This document shows, in pieces, positions 47,977 through 60,122 of a DNA stretch of 64,000 nucleotides. A program made the position numbers and the translations under genes. Positions within the stretch are counted from its first letter, which is position 1. Each line of letters opens with the position of its first letter. The notes beneath the pieces are model-generated. The model was not told the origin of the DNA and did not search any database. It saw nothing but the letters and a program-made list of their open reading frames with translations. This DNA is from Chelydra serpentina (Eukaryota; Chordata; Testudines; Chelydridae): positions 248,001 to 312,000 of the forward strand of contig JBAIAC010000136.1 of assembly GCA_037349315.1 (NCBI GenBank), read 5' to 3'.

Positions 47977-50213
47977 CACACAAACTCTCTCTCTTCCTTC
48001 TCTTGTGCTGTCTCCCTTCGTAGGACACGGGGTCGGTGTGCATCCCCACAGGCTAGGTCTCGGGAGCCATGGAGAAGTAGGAGGGGACGAAAATCATGCA
48101 GGGAAGTGGGTGCGAGAGTGGAGCGGTGACTGTCATTGTTCACTCGGTCTCTGTTCATCGAGTGGGCCCGATGTAGATGGGATGGAGGAGGGAGCCAGGG
48201 ACGGGGGCAAGATTTCAAGCACCAATAGAACTTTGTGTAGTGATGGCTCAATCTTGGCCTTTCGGCTGCTCTTGCAGAGGAATTGTCCAGGAGCCCTAGC
48301 CGGAGGAGAAAGTGGCAGAGGTGGACCTGAGCAGCTTGGGCATCCTTCTAAGCGGGCGTGAGCATTCCTCAGCTTTCTGGCTGCTCCGTCACTGGCTGTG
48401 AGTAAGCGGTGAGTGCTTTGAATTCCTCATCTGTACTCGCTGTGGTATTCTTCACGGGCCGTGTGCTTCGTCGTTTGGTATGGGGCTCCGTGGGGTTTAG
48501 GCTGCGGAAGGGACCAGAGTTCCGCTGTGCACAGTGACTATGTCGGGTGCTTTTTAGTTGGAATATAAGCGTGGGTGGATGGGGGAGGGCAGAGGGGGAG
48601 CCCCGCCGTGTGGGAGAGGCGAAAAGAAGAGATTACACGACATTGGCAACTGAGATGGTAACGTCCTTGTTTTTTCCCATTGTGCTGGCTTTAGTACCAA
48701 GGGAAAAGAAGTCACGCGTCAGAGTCTACTGCCCTCGTACGATGGAAAGTGAGTGAGCGCGACGAGATCGCGAGAGTGGGTGCCACGCAAAAGCCGTCCA
48801 TCTGGGAGCGGAACAGTCGCCACACTCAGTGAGATAAGTGTCTGGTTTGGTGAGGGCTCTGCTCACGGCCCGTCTGGCTCCAGGTAGGGACACCCCGTTC
48901 GCTGGGCTTGGGTGTCTCAGAAAATGTTCCTGGCTAGCTGCGGTTACGAAGGAGACAAGCTCCCCAGTTTCTGTAGCTGCTCATTTCACTGGCCAGGAGC
49001 AGTGTGTCTTCCGCAGCGGAAGGTTGCATCCAGTACGATGATTCCAGGCGGTAGGTTGTTTGCCTTCCTCCCCTGTTTTTTCTTTCTCTTTCTCTTTCTC
49101 TTTCCTCTAGTATGTTGGCCAACACACACTCTCTCTGTCCTCTCCTCTGCTCGCCTCTCCCTGTGCCGTCTCCCTACATAGGACACGAGCAGGCGTGCAT
49201 CCCCACAGGCTAGGTCTCGGGAGCCATGGAGAAGTAGGAGGGGACGAAAACCATGGGGTCAGTGGGCGCTACGGTGGAGCGGCGACTGTCTGTGTTTACG
49301 CAATCTCTGCTCATCGGATGAGGCTGATGTAGATGGGATTTGAGAGGGAGGCAGGGATGAGGCAAGATTTCACGCACCGCTAGAGCTTTGTGTAGTGACG
49401 GTTCATGCTTGGTGATTGCAGCTGTGTTCTCAGAGGAATTGTCCAGGAGCCCTAGCCCGAGGAGAAGGTGGCAGAAGTGGACCTGAGCTGCCTGGACATC
49501 CTTCTAAGCCGACATGAACGGTCCTCAGTTTTCTGCCTCCCGCATAACTTGCTGTGAGTAAGCTTTGAATTCCTCATCTGTACTCGCTGTAGTATTCGTC
49601 ACAGGCCGTGTGGTAGAAGAGGCCGAAGAGGTAGGCAGGGACGGGGGCAAGAGTTCAAGCACCAATAGAGCTTTGAGTGGTGATGGTTCATGTTTGGTTT
49701 TTGCAGCTGCTCTCGCGGAGGAATTGTCCAGGAGCCCTAGCCCGAGGAGAAGCTGGCAGAAGTGGACCTGAGCTGCCTGGACATCCTTGGAATGGCATCC
49801 CAGCAGGGGGTTGAAACCCGTCACGGGGTGGGCCCCTGAGAAAAGACCTCTGCATCTAACCGGGGCACGGTAAGCTTGGGGGGATCCTTTGTGCCCTCCC
49901 AAGGAGTTGTCAGGTGCTATGGAAACTTCCTGAAGTACGGTAACTTCGTGGAGAGCAAGCAACTTGACGGTAACAAGAGATGCTTAGTCCTCAAGTGTCT
50001 TCCTTCTACATCACCGGGTGAGCTTCCCGTGGTCATGCCAGTCTAGTCGTCCTCTTTGAAGCAGGCCACGTTCAGTAGAGGACGTGAGCAGGGGTCTGAG
50101 AGTAGCCCTCGGCCTGTGTCTCCACTCACCAGGTTGCACCGCCCAGGGCATGTGGAGGGTCCAGGGCTCTGCACAGCACTCCGGACTGTGTGCATTCCCC
50201 CGTGTGGCCACCA

Positions 50214-50862
50214 GGTGTCGCCGTTGTTCCACGAGAGAAATGGTCTAAGCATTACTCCGAGTAGCAACTCGGTGTCACTGTTGCTCCATGACGGAAATGC
50301 GGCGTGTATTCCCGTGCGTGGCCGCATGCTGTCACTGTGGCTCCACGAGGGAAATGCTTTGTGCATTACCTGGATTGGCCACCCGGTGTCACTGTTGCTC
50401 CATGACAGAAACGCTTTGTGCATTACCGCGAGTGGCCACCCAGTGTCACTGTTGCTCCACGATGGAAATTCTTTGTGCATTACCGTGAGTGGCCACCCAG
50501 TGTCACTGTTGCTCCACGATGGAAATTCTTTGTGCATTACCTGCATTGTCCACTCAGTGTCACTGTTGCTCCATGAGGGAAATGCCTTGTGTATTACCGG
50601 CATTGTCCACTCGGTGTCACTGTTGCTCCATGAGGGAAATGCCTTGTGCATTACCTGCATTGTCCACTCGGTGTCTCTGTTGCTCCATGAGGGAAATGCC
50701 TTGTGCATTACCTGCATTGTCCACTCGGTGTCACTGTTGCTCCCCGAAGGAAATGCTTTGTGCGGTAGTCGGGGTGGCGACCCGTTGCTCTATGGAGAAA
50801 ATCCTCTGTGTGCCATAACCCTGCCCTTCCACCGGCTGTTACTGTTGCTCCAGGGCAGCTGC
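50214..50862 (+). repeat. 57-bp minisatellite, unit 9 (one extra copy)
   Basis: Ten clear copies. The extra copy and its accgtgag variant match unit 2, about 42 kb away, and are absent from the units between. Confidence 0.97.
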
Positions 50863-51741
50863 ACCCTGAGTTGCCCCTAAGGCTATGGCTATACTGGCAT
50901 TGAAGAACAAAACTTTTTTGTCTTTCAGAGGTGTTAACCTCCCCCTCCCCTGAAAGACCAAAGCTTTGCCGCAACAAGTGCTACGCTCCTGCATAAGTGG
51001 CTGTGAGTAAGCGGTCAGTGCGTTGTATTTCTCATCTTTACTCACTGTAGTATTGTTCACAGGCCGTGTGCATCCTCATTGGGTACGGGGCTCTGTGGGA
51101 TTAAGGCTGGGGACGAGCCAAAGTGTGCTGTGCAGAGCGACTACCTCGGATTCTGTCGCAAGGGGTGTTTTTGGCTGTAATGTTAAAGGTGCAATGGGAA
51201 GAGGGTGGAGGGCGGAGCCCCGCCGTGTGGGAGAGGAGAAAAGAAGAGGCTACGCGATGTTGCCGACTGAGATGGTAACTTCCTTGTTTCCCCCCCCCCC
51301 CCGCACCCTTGCTGGGTTCAGTACCAAGGATAAAGCAATCACGCGTCAGAGTCTACTGCCCTCATGCGATGGAAAGCGAGGGAGAGCGACGAGACCGCGA
51401 GCGTTGTTGGCCAACCCACAAAAGACCGCGAGCGTCGTTAATGCCATGCAAAAGCCGTCCATCCGAGAGGGGAACAGCCGCCACTCTCAGTGAGATAAGT
51501 GTCTGTTTTGGTGATTGCTCTGCTCACGGCCCACCTTGCTCCTGGTAGGGACGCCCCGTTAGCTGGGGGCTGTGTTTGTAAGAAAAGGTTCCTGACTGGC
51601 TGGCTGTGGTTACGAGGGAAACAAGGTCCCCATTTTCTGGGGCTGATGATTTCTCTGGTCAGAAGCAGTGTGTCCTCTGCAGCAGAAGGTTGCGTCTAGT
51701 ATAACCCTTGTCCGAAAGGTCATTTGCTTGCCTTTCTCCCA

Positions 51742-51772
<31 letters not shown>

Positions 51773-52926
51773 GTAGTGTGTTGGCCAACAAACAGTCTGT
51801 CTCTGTCTGTCTGTCTCTCTGTGTGTCCTTGCCTTTCCTTGTGCTCTTTCCCTTTGTAGGACGTGGGCGGATGTGTTAGCTTTGCACCCTCACAGGCTAT
51901 GTCTCGGGAGCCGTAGGAGGGGATGCAGGGAAGTGGGTGCGAGAGTGGAGCGGTGACTGTCGGTGTTTACATCGGCCTCACTCGATGAACAGAGACCGAG
52001 TTGATAGGATGGAAGAGGGATTTCAAGCCCCAATAGAGCTTTGTGTAGCGATGGCTCATGCTTGGCTTTTCAGCTGCTCTTGCAGAGGAATCGTGCAGGA
52101 GCGCTAGCCGGAGGAGAATGTGGCAGAGGTGGAGCTGAACTGCCTGGACATCCTTCTAAGCAGCCATGAACAGTCCTCGGTTTTCTGCCTCCCGCATAAC
52201 TTGCTGTGAGTAAACGGTCAGTGCTTTGAATTTCTCATCTTTACTCACTGTAGTATTCTTCACAGGCCGTGTGCATCCTCGTTAGGTACGGGGCTCTGTG
52301 GGATTAAGGCTGGGAAGTCTGCCTTGCAGAGCGACTGCGTCTGGTGCTGTTGCAAGGGGTGGCTTTGGTTGTAATGTTAACGGTGGAATGGGAAGTGGGC
52401 GGAGTGCGGAGCCCCGCCGCGTGGGAGAGACGAAAAGAAGTGCCTACACTACTTGGCCCACTGAGATGGTAACTGATTTGTTTGCCCCCCTTGTGCTGCG
52501 TTTAGTATGAAGGGAGAAGTCGCCACACAGGAGAGTCTAGTGCCTCCATGCGCTGGAAAGCGAGCGAGAGCGAGGAGACCACGAGCGTTGTTGGCCAGCC
52601 CACACAAGACCGCGAGCGGAAGAGCAGCGACTCTCAGTGCGAGACGTGTGTGGTTTGGTGAGGGCTCTGCTCTCGGCGCTCCTTGCTCCTGGCAGGGACG
52701 CCCCATTAGCTGCGTGCTGAGTTTGTAAGCAAATGTTCCTCGCTTGCTGGTTACGAGGTCCCCATTTTCAGGGGCGGATCATTTCTCTTTTCAGGAGCAG
52801 TATGTCTTCCGCAGCAGAAGGTTGCCTCTAGTAGGATGGCTCCAGGCGGTAAGTTACTGGCCTCTCTCCCTTTCCTGTAGTATGTTGGCAAAGAGACGCT
52901 CTCTGTCTTCTGTTGTTCAACACACA

Positions 52927-54029
52927 TGTAAGGCTTCTGGCAGTCAGAGTTGGCAGCACCAAGGGCCGGGTTCGGTATGTAGGGGACAGCGTGCAAAAGC
53001 GTCTCGAGCGCCCACCCAGTGACCTGGGAGAAATATCTATCAGTCCCCCCCCGCTCCCCTGTAGGAGGCAATGCTTCCCCTGTGGCAAGCAGAGAGTGTG
53101 AGTGTAGCCCAAGGTTTTGAATGAGAGCGATGGAGCGAGCAAGAATGCAGCATTGTGTTTGGAAAAGAGCCGAAGAGGATTGGTAAGCAAGCCATGAGTG
53201 AGAAGAGGCACGCCATGAAATTGGTGGGTGTCGTCTCGCGTTGGTTGTTGAGTCCAGGCAGCACAAAGTCCAGCCCCGCAAAGTGTGTCCCGCCCCTGCC
53301 CCCGCCCCCGCCCCATGGAGCGCCATGTTTGAAAAGTGAATGTGCAGAACCCCTTCCCCTCCCCTCCCCATCCAGATGAGGGAGGTAAAAGGGGCACCTT
53401 CTGTTGTGTAAGGGTGATCAGCCCAGCTGTGTAGCCCTCCCAGCAAACTGGCCCACTCCTGCTGCCATGCTGCAATCCCTGCCCCCAAAAGACAGCACTA
53501 AATGATGTGCACTGTTTACTAGGTTCCATACAGGAACACCTTTGTCCCAAGGTGAATCCAACTTATCAATTCTTAGACTCCTAATGAGACAAAAGTTAGC
53601 TCTGACATTCCACAGCAGAGAGGGTAGGGGGTGCAATTGGTATCTGGGGTTGCCAGAAGGTACCCATACCAGCAGGTGTTGAGACCTGTCCCCAGCCTCT
53701 CAATTCACTGGGTTTTGGAACGCATGGCCCCTGCCTAGCGAGTGCTGCTCAGGTGATGGCGAGATCCCCTCCATCATGAGAAAAGGCCACGTACAGTTCC
53801 ACTGTCCTTGATTTACATAATCAGTAGAATACCAGTTTATTCTTCTTGCCCCAAGAACAGAAATTCCTGCCCCAATACATAAAACTGGGGATCCTACAGC
53901 AGCCCATAGTGACCAATTGGGGTATTACGGGCTCAGGCTAGGTGGGGTGGGTGAGCCTATGCAAATAAGATCAGCCCCTGGAGTTCACCACCAGATGTCA
54001 GGGTGGGGCTCATCCTGACTCTGCTTACA
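52927..54029 (-). mobile_element. Solitary LTR-like insertion, unit 9 (1103 bp)
   Basis: Same termini; two CCCCCG steps ending ccccatgg; substitutions at 53471, 53650 and 53661. Confidence 0.55.
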
Positions 54030-56266
54030 CACACAAACTCTCTCTCTTCCTTCTCTTGTGCTGTCTCCCTTCGTAGGACACGGGGTCGGTGTGCATCCCC
54101 ACAGGCTAGGTCTCGGGAGCCATGGAGAAGTAGGAGGGGACGAAAATCATGCAGGGAAGTGGGTGCGAGAGTGGAGCGGTGACTGTCATTGTTCACTCGG
54201 TCTCTGTTCATCGAGTGGGCCCGATGTAGATGGGATGGAGGAGGGAGCCAGGGACGGGGGCAAGATTTCAAGCACCAATAGAACTTTGTGTAGTGATGGC
54301 TCAATCTTGGCCTTTCGGCTGCTCTTGCAGAGGAATTGTCCAGGAGCCCTAGCCGGAGGAGAAAGTGGCAGAGGTGGACCTGAGCAGCTTGGGCATCCTT
54401 CTAAGCGGGCGTGAGCATTCCTCAGCTTTCTGGCTGCTCCGTCACTGGCTGTGAGTAAGCGGTGAGTGCTTTGAATTCCTCATCTGTACTCGCTGTGGTA
54501 TTCTTCACGGGCCGTGTGCTTCGTCGTTTGGTATGGGGCTCCGTGGGGTTTAGGCTGCGGAAGGGACCAGAGTTCCGCTGTGCACAGTGACTATGTCGGG
54601 TGCTTTTTAGTTGGAATATAAGCGTGGGTGGATGGGGGAGGGCAGAGGGGGAGCCCCGCCGTGTGGGAGAGGCGAAAAGAAGAGATTACACGACATTGGC
54701 AACTGAGATGGTAACGTCCTTGTTTTTTCCCATTGTGCTGGCTTTAGTACCAAGGGAAAAGAAGTCACGCGTCAGAGTCTACTGCCCTCGTACGATGGAA
54801 AGTGAGTGAGCGCGACGAGATCGCGAGAGTGGGTGCCACGCAAAAGCCGTCCATCTGGGAGCGGAACAGTCGCCACACTCAGTGAGATAAGTGTCTGGTT
54901 TGGTGAGGGCTCTGCTCACGGCCCGTCTGGCTCCAGGTAGGGACACCCCGTTCGCTGGGCTTGGGTGTCTCAGAAAATGTTCCTGGCTAGCTGCGGTTAC
55001 GAAGGAGACAAGCTCCCCAGTTTCTGTAGCTGCTCATTTCACTGGCCAGGAGCAGTGTGTCTTCCGCAGCGGAAGGTTGCATCCAGTACGATGATTCCAG
55101 GCGGTAGGTTGTTTGCCTTCCTCCCCTGTTTTTTCTTTCTCTTTCTCTTTCTCTTTCCTCTAGTATGTTGGCCAACACACACTCTCTCTGTCCTCTCCTC
55201 TGCTCGCCTCTCCCTGTGCCGTCTCCCTACATAGGACACGAGCAGGCGTGCATCCCCACAGGCTAGGTCTCGGGAGCCATGGAGAAGTAGGAGGGGACGA
55301 AAACCATGGGGTCAGTGGGCGCTACGGTGGAGCGGCGACTGTCTGTGTTTACGCAATCTCTGCTCATCGGATGAGGCTGATGTAGATGGGATTTGAGAGG
55401 GAGGCAGGGATGAGGCAAGATTTCACGCACCGCTAGAGCTTTGTGTAGTGACGGTTCATGCTTGGTGATTGCAGCTGTGTTCTCAGAGGAATTGTCCAGG
55501 AGCCCTAGCCCGAGGAGAAGGTGGCAGAAGTGGACCTGAGCTGCCTGGACATCCTTCTAAGCCGACATGAACGGTCCTCAGTTTTCTGCCTCCCGCATAA
55601 CTTGCTGTGAGTAAGCTTTGAATTCCTCATCTGTACTCGCTGTAGTATTCGTCACAGGCCGTGTGGTAGAAGAGGCCGAAGAGGTAGGCAGGGACGGGGG
55701 CAAGAGTTCAAGCACCAATAGAGCTTTGAGTGGTGATGGTTCATGTTTGGTTTTTGCAGCTGCTCTCGCGGAGGAATTGTCCAGGAGCCCTAGCCCGAGG
55801 AGAAGCTGGCAGAAGTGGACCTGAGCTGCCTGGACATCCTTGGAATGGCATCCCAGCAGGGGGTTGAAACCCGTCACGGGGTGGGCCCCTGAGAAAAGAC
55901 CTCTGCATCTAACCGGGGCACGGTAAGCTTGGGGGGATCCTTTGTGCCCTCCCAAGGAGTTGTCAGGTGCTATGGAAACTTCCTGAAGTACGGTAACTTC
56001 GTGGAGAGCAAGCAACTTGACGGTAACAAGAGATGCTTAGTCCTCAAGTGTCTTCCTTCTACATCACCGGGTGAGCTTCCCGTGGTCATGCCAGTCTAGT
56101 CGTCCTCTTTGAAGCAGGCCACGTTCAGTAGAGGACGTGAGCAGGGGTCTGAGAGTAGCCCTCGGCCTGTGTCTCCACTCACCAGGTTGCACCGCCCAGG
56201 GCATGTGGAGGGTCCAGGGCTCTGCACAGCACTCCGGACTGTGTGCATTCCCCCGTGTGGCCACCA

Positions 56267-56858
56267 GGTGTCGCCGTTGTTCCACGAGAGAAATGGTCTA
56301 AGCATTACTCCGAGTAGCAACTCGGTGTCACTGTTGCTCCATGACGGAAATGCGGCGTGTATTCCCGTGCGTGGCCGCATGCTGTCACTGTGGCTCCACG
56401 AGGGAAATGCTTTGTGCATTACCTGGATTGGCCACCCGGTGTCACTGTTGCTCCATGACAGAAACGCTTTGTGCATTACCGCGAGTGGCCACCCAGTGTC
56501 ACTGTTGCTCCACGATGGAAATTCTTTGTGCATTACCTGCATTGTCCACTCAGTGTCACTGTTGCTCCATGAGGGAAATGCCTTGTGTATTACCGGCATT
56601 GTCCACTCGGTGTCACTGTTGCTCCATGAGGGAAATGCCTTGTGCATTACCTGCATTGTCCACTCGGTGTCTCTGTTGCTCCATGAGGGAAATGCCTTGT
56701 GCATTACCTGCATTGTCCACTCGGTGTCACTGTTGCTCCCCGAAGGAAATGCTTTGTGCGGTAGTCGGGGTGGCGACCCGTTGCTCTATGGAGAAAATCC
56801 TCTGTGTGCCATAACCCTGCCCTTCCACCGGCTGTTACTGTTGCTCCAGGGCAGCTGC
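56267..56858 (+). repeat. 57-bp minisatellite, unit 10
   Basis: Nine clear copies, same variant order as unit 1. Confidence 0.97.
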
Positions 56859-57738
56859 ACCCTGAGTTGCCCCTAAGGCTATGGCTATACTGGCATTGAA
56901 GAACAAAACTTTTTTGTCTTTCAGAGGTGTTAACCTCCCCCTCCCCTGAAAGACCAAAGCTTTGCCGCAACAAGTGCTACGCTCCTGCATAAGTGGCTGT
57001 GAGTAAGCGGTCAGTGCGTTGTATTTCTCATCTTTACTCACTGTAGTATTGTTCACAGGCCGTGTGCATCCTCATTGGGTACGGGGCTCTGTGGGATTAA
57101 GGCTGGGGACGAGCCAAAGTGTGCTGTGCAGAGCGACTACCTCGGATTCTGTCGCAAGGGGTGTTTTTGGCTGTAATGTTAAAGGTGCAATGGGAAGAGG
57201 GTGGAGGGCGGAGCCCCGCCGTGTGGGAGAGGAGAAAAGAAGAGGCTACGCGATGTTGCCGACTGAGATGGTAACTTCCTTGTTTCCCCCCCCCCCCCCG
57301 CACCCTTGCTGGGTTCAGTACCAAGGAAAAAGCAATCACGCGTCAGAGTCTACTGCCCTCATGCGATGGAAAGCGAGGGAGAGCGACGAGACCGCGAGCG
57401 TTGTTGGCCAACCCACAAAAGACCGCGAGCGTCGTTAATGCCATGCAAAAGCCGTCCATCCGAGAGGGGAACAGCCGCCACTCTCAGTGAGATAAGTGTC
57501 TGTTTTGGTGATTGCTCTGCTCACGGCCCACCTTGCTCCTGGTAGGGACGCCCCGTTAGCTGGGGGCTGTGTTTGTAAGAAAAGGTTCCTGACTGGCTGG
57601 CTGTGGTTACGAGGGAAACAAGGTCCCCATTTTCTGGGGCTGATGATTTCTCTGGTCAGAAGCAGTGTGTCCTCTGCAGCAGAAGGTTGCGTCTAGTATA
57701 ACCCTTGTCCGAAAGGTCATTTGCTTGCCTTTCTCCCA

Positions 57739-57776
<38 letters not shown>

Positions 57777-58927
57777 GTGTGTTGGCCAACAAACAGTCTG
57801 TCTCTGTCTGTCTGTCTCTCTGTGTGTCCTTGCCTTTCCTTGTGCTCTTTCCCTTTGTAGGACGTGGGCGGATGTGTTAGCTTTGCACCCTCACAGGCTA
57901 TGTCTCGGGAGCCGTAGGAGGGGATGCAGGGAAGTGGGTGCGAGAGTGGAGCGGTGACTGTCGGTGTTTACATCGGCCTCACTCGATGAACAGAGACCGA
58001 GTTGATAGGATGAAAGAGGGATTTCAAGCCCCAATAGAGCTTTGTGTAGCGATGGCTCGTGCTTGGCTTTTCAGCTGCTCTTGCAGAGGAATCGTGCAGG
58101 AGCGCTAGCCGGAGGAGAATGTGGCAGAGGTGGAGCTGAACTGCCTGGACATCCTTCTAAGCAGCCATGAACAGTCCTCGGTTTTCTGCCTCCCGCATAA
58201 CTTGCTGTGAGTAAACGGTCAGTGCTTTGAATTTCTCATCTTTACTCACTGTAGTATTCTTCACAGGCCGTGTGCATCCTCGTTAGGTACGGGGCTCTGT
58301 GGGATTAAGGCTGGGAAGTCTGCCTTGCAGAGCGACTGCGTCTGGTGCTGTTGCAAGGGGTGGCTTTGGTTGTAATGTTAACGGTGGAATGGGAAGTGGG
58401 CGGAGTGCGGAGCCCCGCCGCGTGGGAGAGACGAAAAGAAGTGCCTACACTACTTGGCCCACTGAGATGGTAACTGATTTGTTTGCCCCCCTTGTGCTGC
58501 GTTTAGTATGAAGGGAGAAGTCGCCACACAGGAGAGTCTAGTGCCTCCATGCGCTGGAAAGCGAGCGAGAGCGAGGAGACCACGAGCGTTGTTGGCCAGC
58601 CCACACAAGACCGCGAGCGGAAGAGCAGCGACTCTCAGTGCGAGACGTGTGTGGTTTGGTGAGGGCTCTGCTCTCGGCGCTCCTTGCTCCTGGCAGGGAC
58701 GCCCCATTAGCTGCGTGCTGAGTTTGTAAGCAAATGTTCCTCGCTTGCTGGTTACGAGGTCCCCATTTTCAGGGGCGGATCATTTCTCTTTTCAGGAGCA
58801 GTATGTCTTCCGCAGCAGAAGGTTGCCTCTAGTAGGATGGCTCCAGGCGGTAAGTTACTGGCCTCTCTCCCTTTCCTGTAGTATGTTGGCAAAGAGACGC
58901 TCTCTGTCTTCTGTTGTTCAACACACA

Positions 58928-60030
58928 TGTAAGGCTTCTGGCAGTCAGAGTTGGCAGCACCAAGGGCCGGGTTCGGTATGTAGGGGACAGCGTGCAAAAG
59001 CGTCTCGAGCGCCCACCCAGTGACCTGGGAGAAATATCTATCAGTCCCCCCCCGCTCCCCTGTAGGAGGCAATGCTTCCCCTGTGGCAAGCAGAGAGTGT
59101 GAGTGTAGCCCAAGGTTTTGAATGAGAGCGATGGAGCGAGCAAGAATGCAGCATTGTGTTTGGAAAAGAGCAGAAGAGGATTGGTAAGCAAGCCATGAGT
59201 GAGAAGAGGCACGCCATGAAATTGGTGGGTGTCGTCTCGCGTTGGTTGTTGAGTCCAGGCAGCACAAAGTCCAGCCCCGCAAAGTGTGTCCCGCCCCTGC
59301 CCCCGCCCCCGCCCAGTGGAGCGCCATGTTTGAAAAGTGAATGTGCAGAACCCCTTCCCCTCCCCTCCCCATCCAGATGAGGGAGGTAAAAGGGGCACCT
59401 TCTGTTGTGTAAGGGTGATCAGCCCAGCTGTGTAGCCCTCCCAGCAAACTGGCCCACTCCTGCTGCCATGCTGCAATCCCTGCCCCCAAAAGACAGCACT
59501 AAATGATGTGCACTGTATACTAGGTTCCATACAGGAACACCTTGGTCCCAAGGTGAATCCAACTTATCAATTCTTAGACTCCTAATGAGACAAAAGTTAG
59601 CTCTGACATTCTACAGCAGAGAGGGTAGGGGGTGCAATTGGTATCTGGGGCTGCCAGAAGGCACCCATACCAGCAGGTGTTGAGACCTGTCCCCAGCCTC
59701 TCAATTCACTGGGTTTTGGAACGCATGGCCCCTGCCTAGCGAGTGCTGCTCAGGTGATGGCGAGATCCCCTCCATCATGAGAAAAGGCCACGTACAGTTC
59801 CACTGTCCTTGATTTACATAATCAGTAGAATACCAGTTTATTCTTCTTGCCCCAAGAACAGAAATTCCTGCCCCAATACATAAAACTGGGGATCCTACAG
59901 CAGCCCATAGTGACCAATTGGGGTATTACGGGCTCAGGCTAGGTGGGGTGGGTGAGCCTATGCAAATAAGATCAGCCCCTGGAGTTCACCACCAGATGTC
60001 AGGGTGGGGCTCATCCTGACTCTGCTTACA
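58928..60030 (-). mobile_element. Solitary LTR-like insertion, unit 10 (1103 bp)
   Basis: Same termini; the most diverged copy, with private changes at 59172, 59517, 59544 and 59612. The insertion of unit 11 lies beyond the window. Confidence 0.55.
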
Positions 60031-60122
60031 CACACAAACTCTCTCTCTTCCTTCTCTTGTGCTGTCTCCCTTCGTAGGACACGGGGTCGGTGTGCATCCC
60101 CACAGGCTAGGTCTCGGGAGCC

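Larger units (their letters stand above)
42071..48068 (+). repeat. Array unit 8 (apparent chimera)
   Basis: 5998 bp. Up to 45262 it matches the unit 5-7 haplotype (poly-C 11, 'gggtttag'). From 45609 onward it matches unit 3 (C in 'gtcagaagca', (CT)15, 'gctcacgctt', two CCCCCG steps ending cccagtgg). A private A at 44916 replaces G in 'ttgccgcaac'. Confidence 0.97.
48069..54121 (+). repeat. Array unit 9 (long form, extra 57-bp repeat)
   Basis: 6053 bp. It carries the extra 57-bp copy and the 'aaggataaag' variant found in unit 2, with poly-C 13 (51290-51302), but (CT)13 and two CCCCCG steps ending ccccatgg. Private substitutions lie at 53650 and 53661. T at 53471 is shared with unit 10. Confidence 0.97.
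54122..60122 (+). repeat. Array unit 10 (most private substitutions)
   Basis: 6001 bp. Poly-C 14 (57286-57299), (CT)15, two CCCCCG steps ending cccagtgg. It has more private substitutions than any other unit, including 58013, 58038, 59172, 59517, 59544 and 59612, mostly inside the LTR-like segment. Confidence 0.97.
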
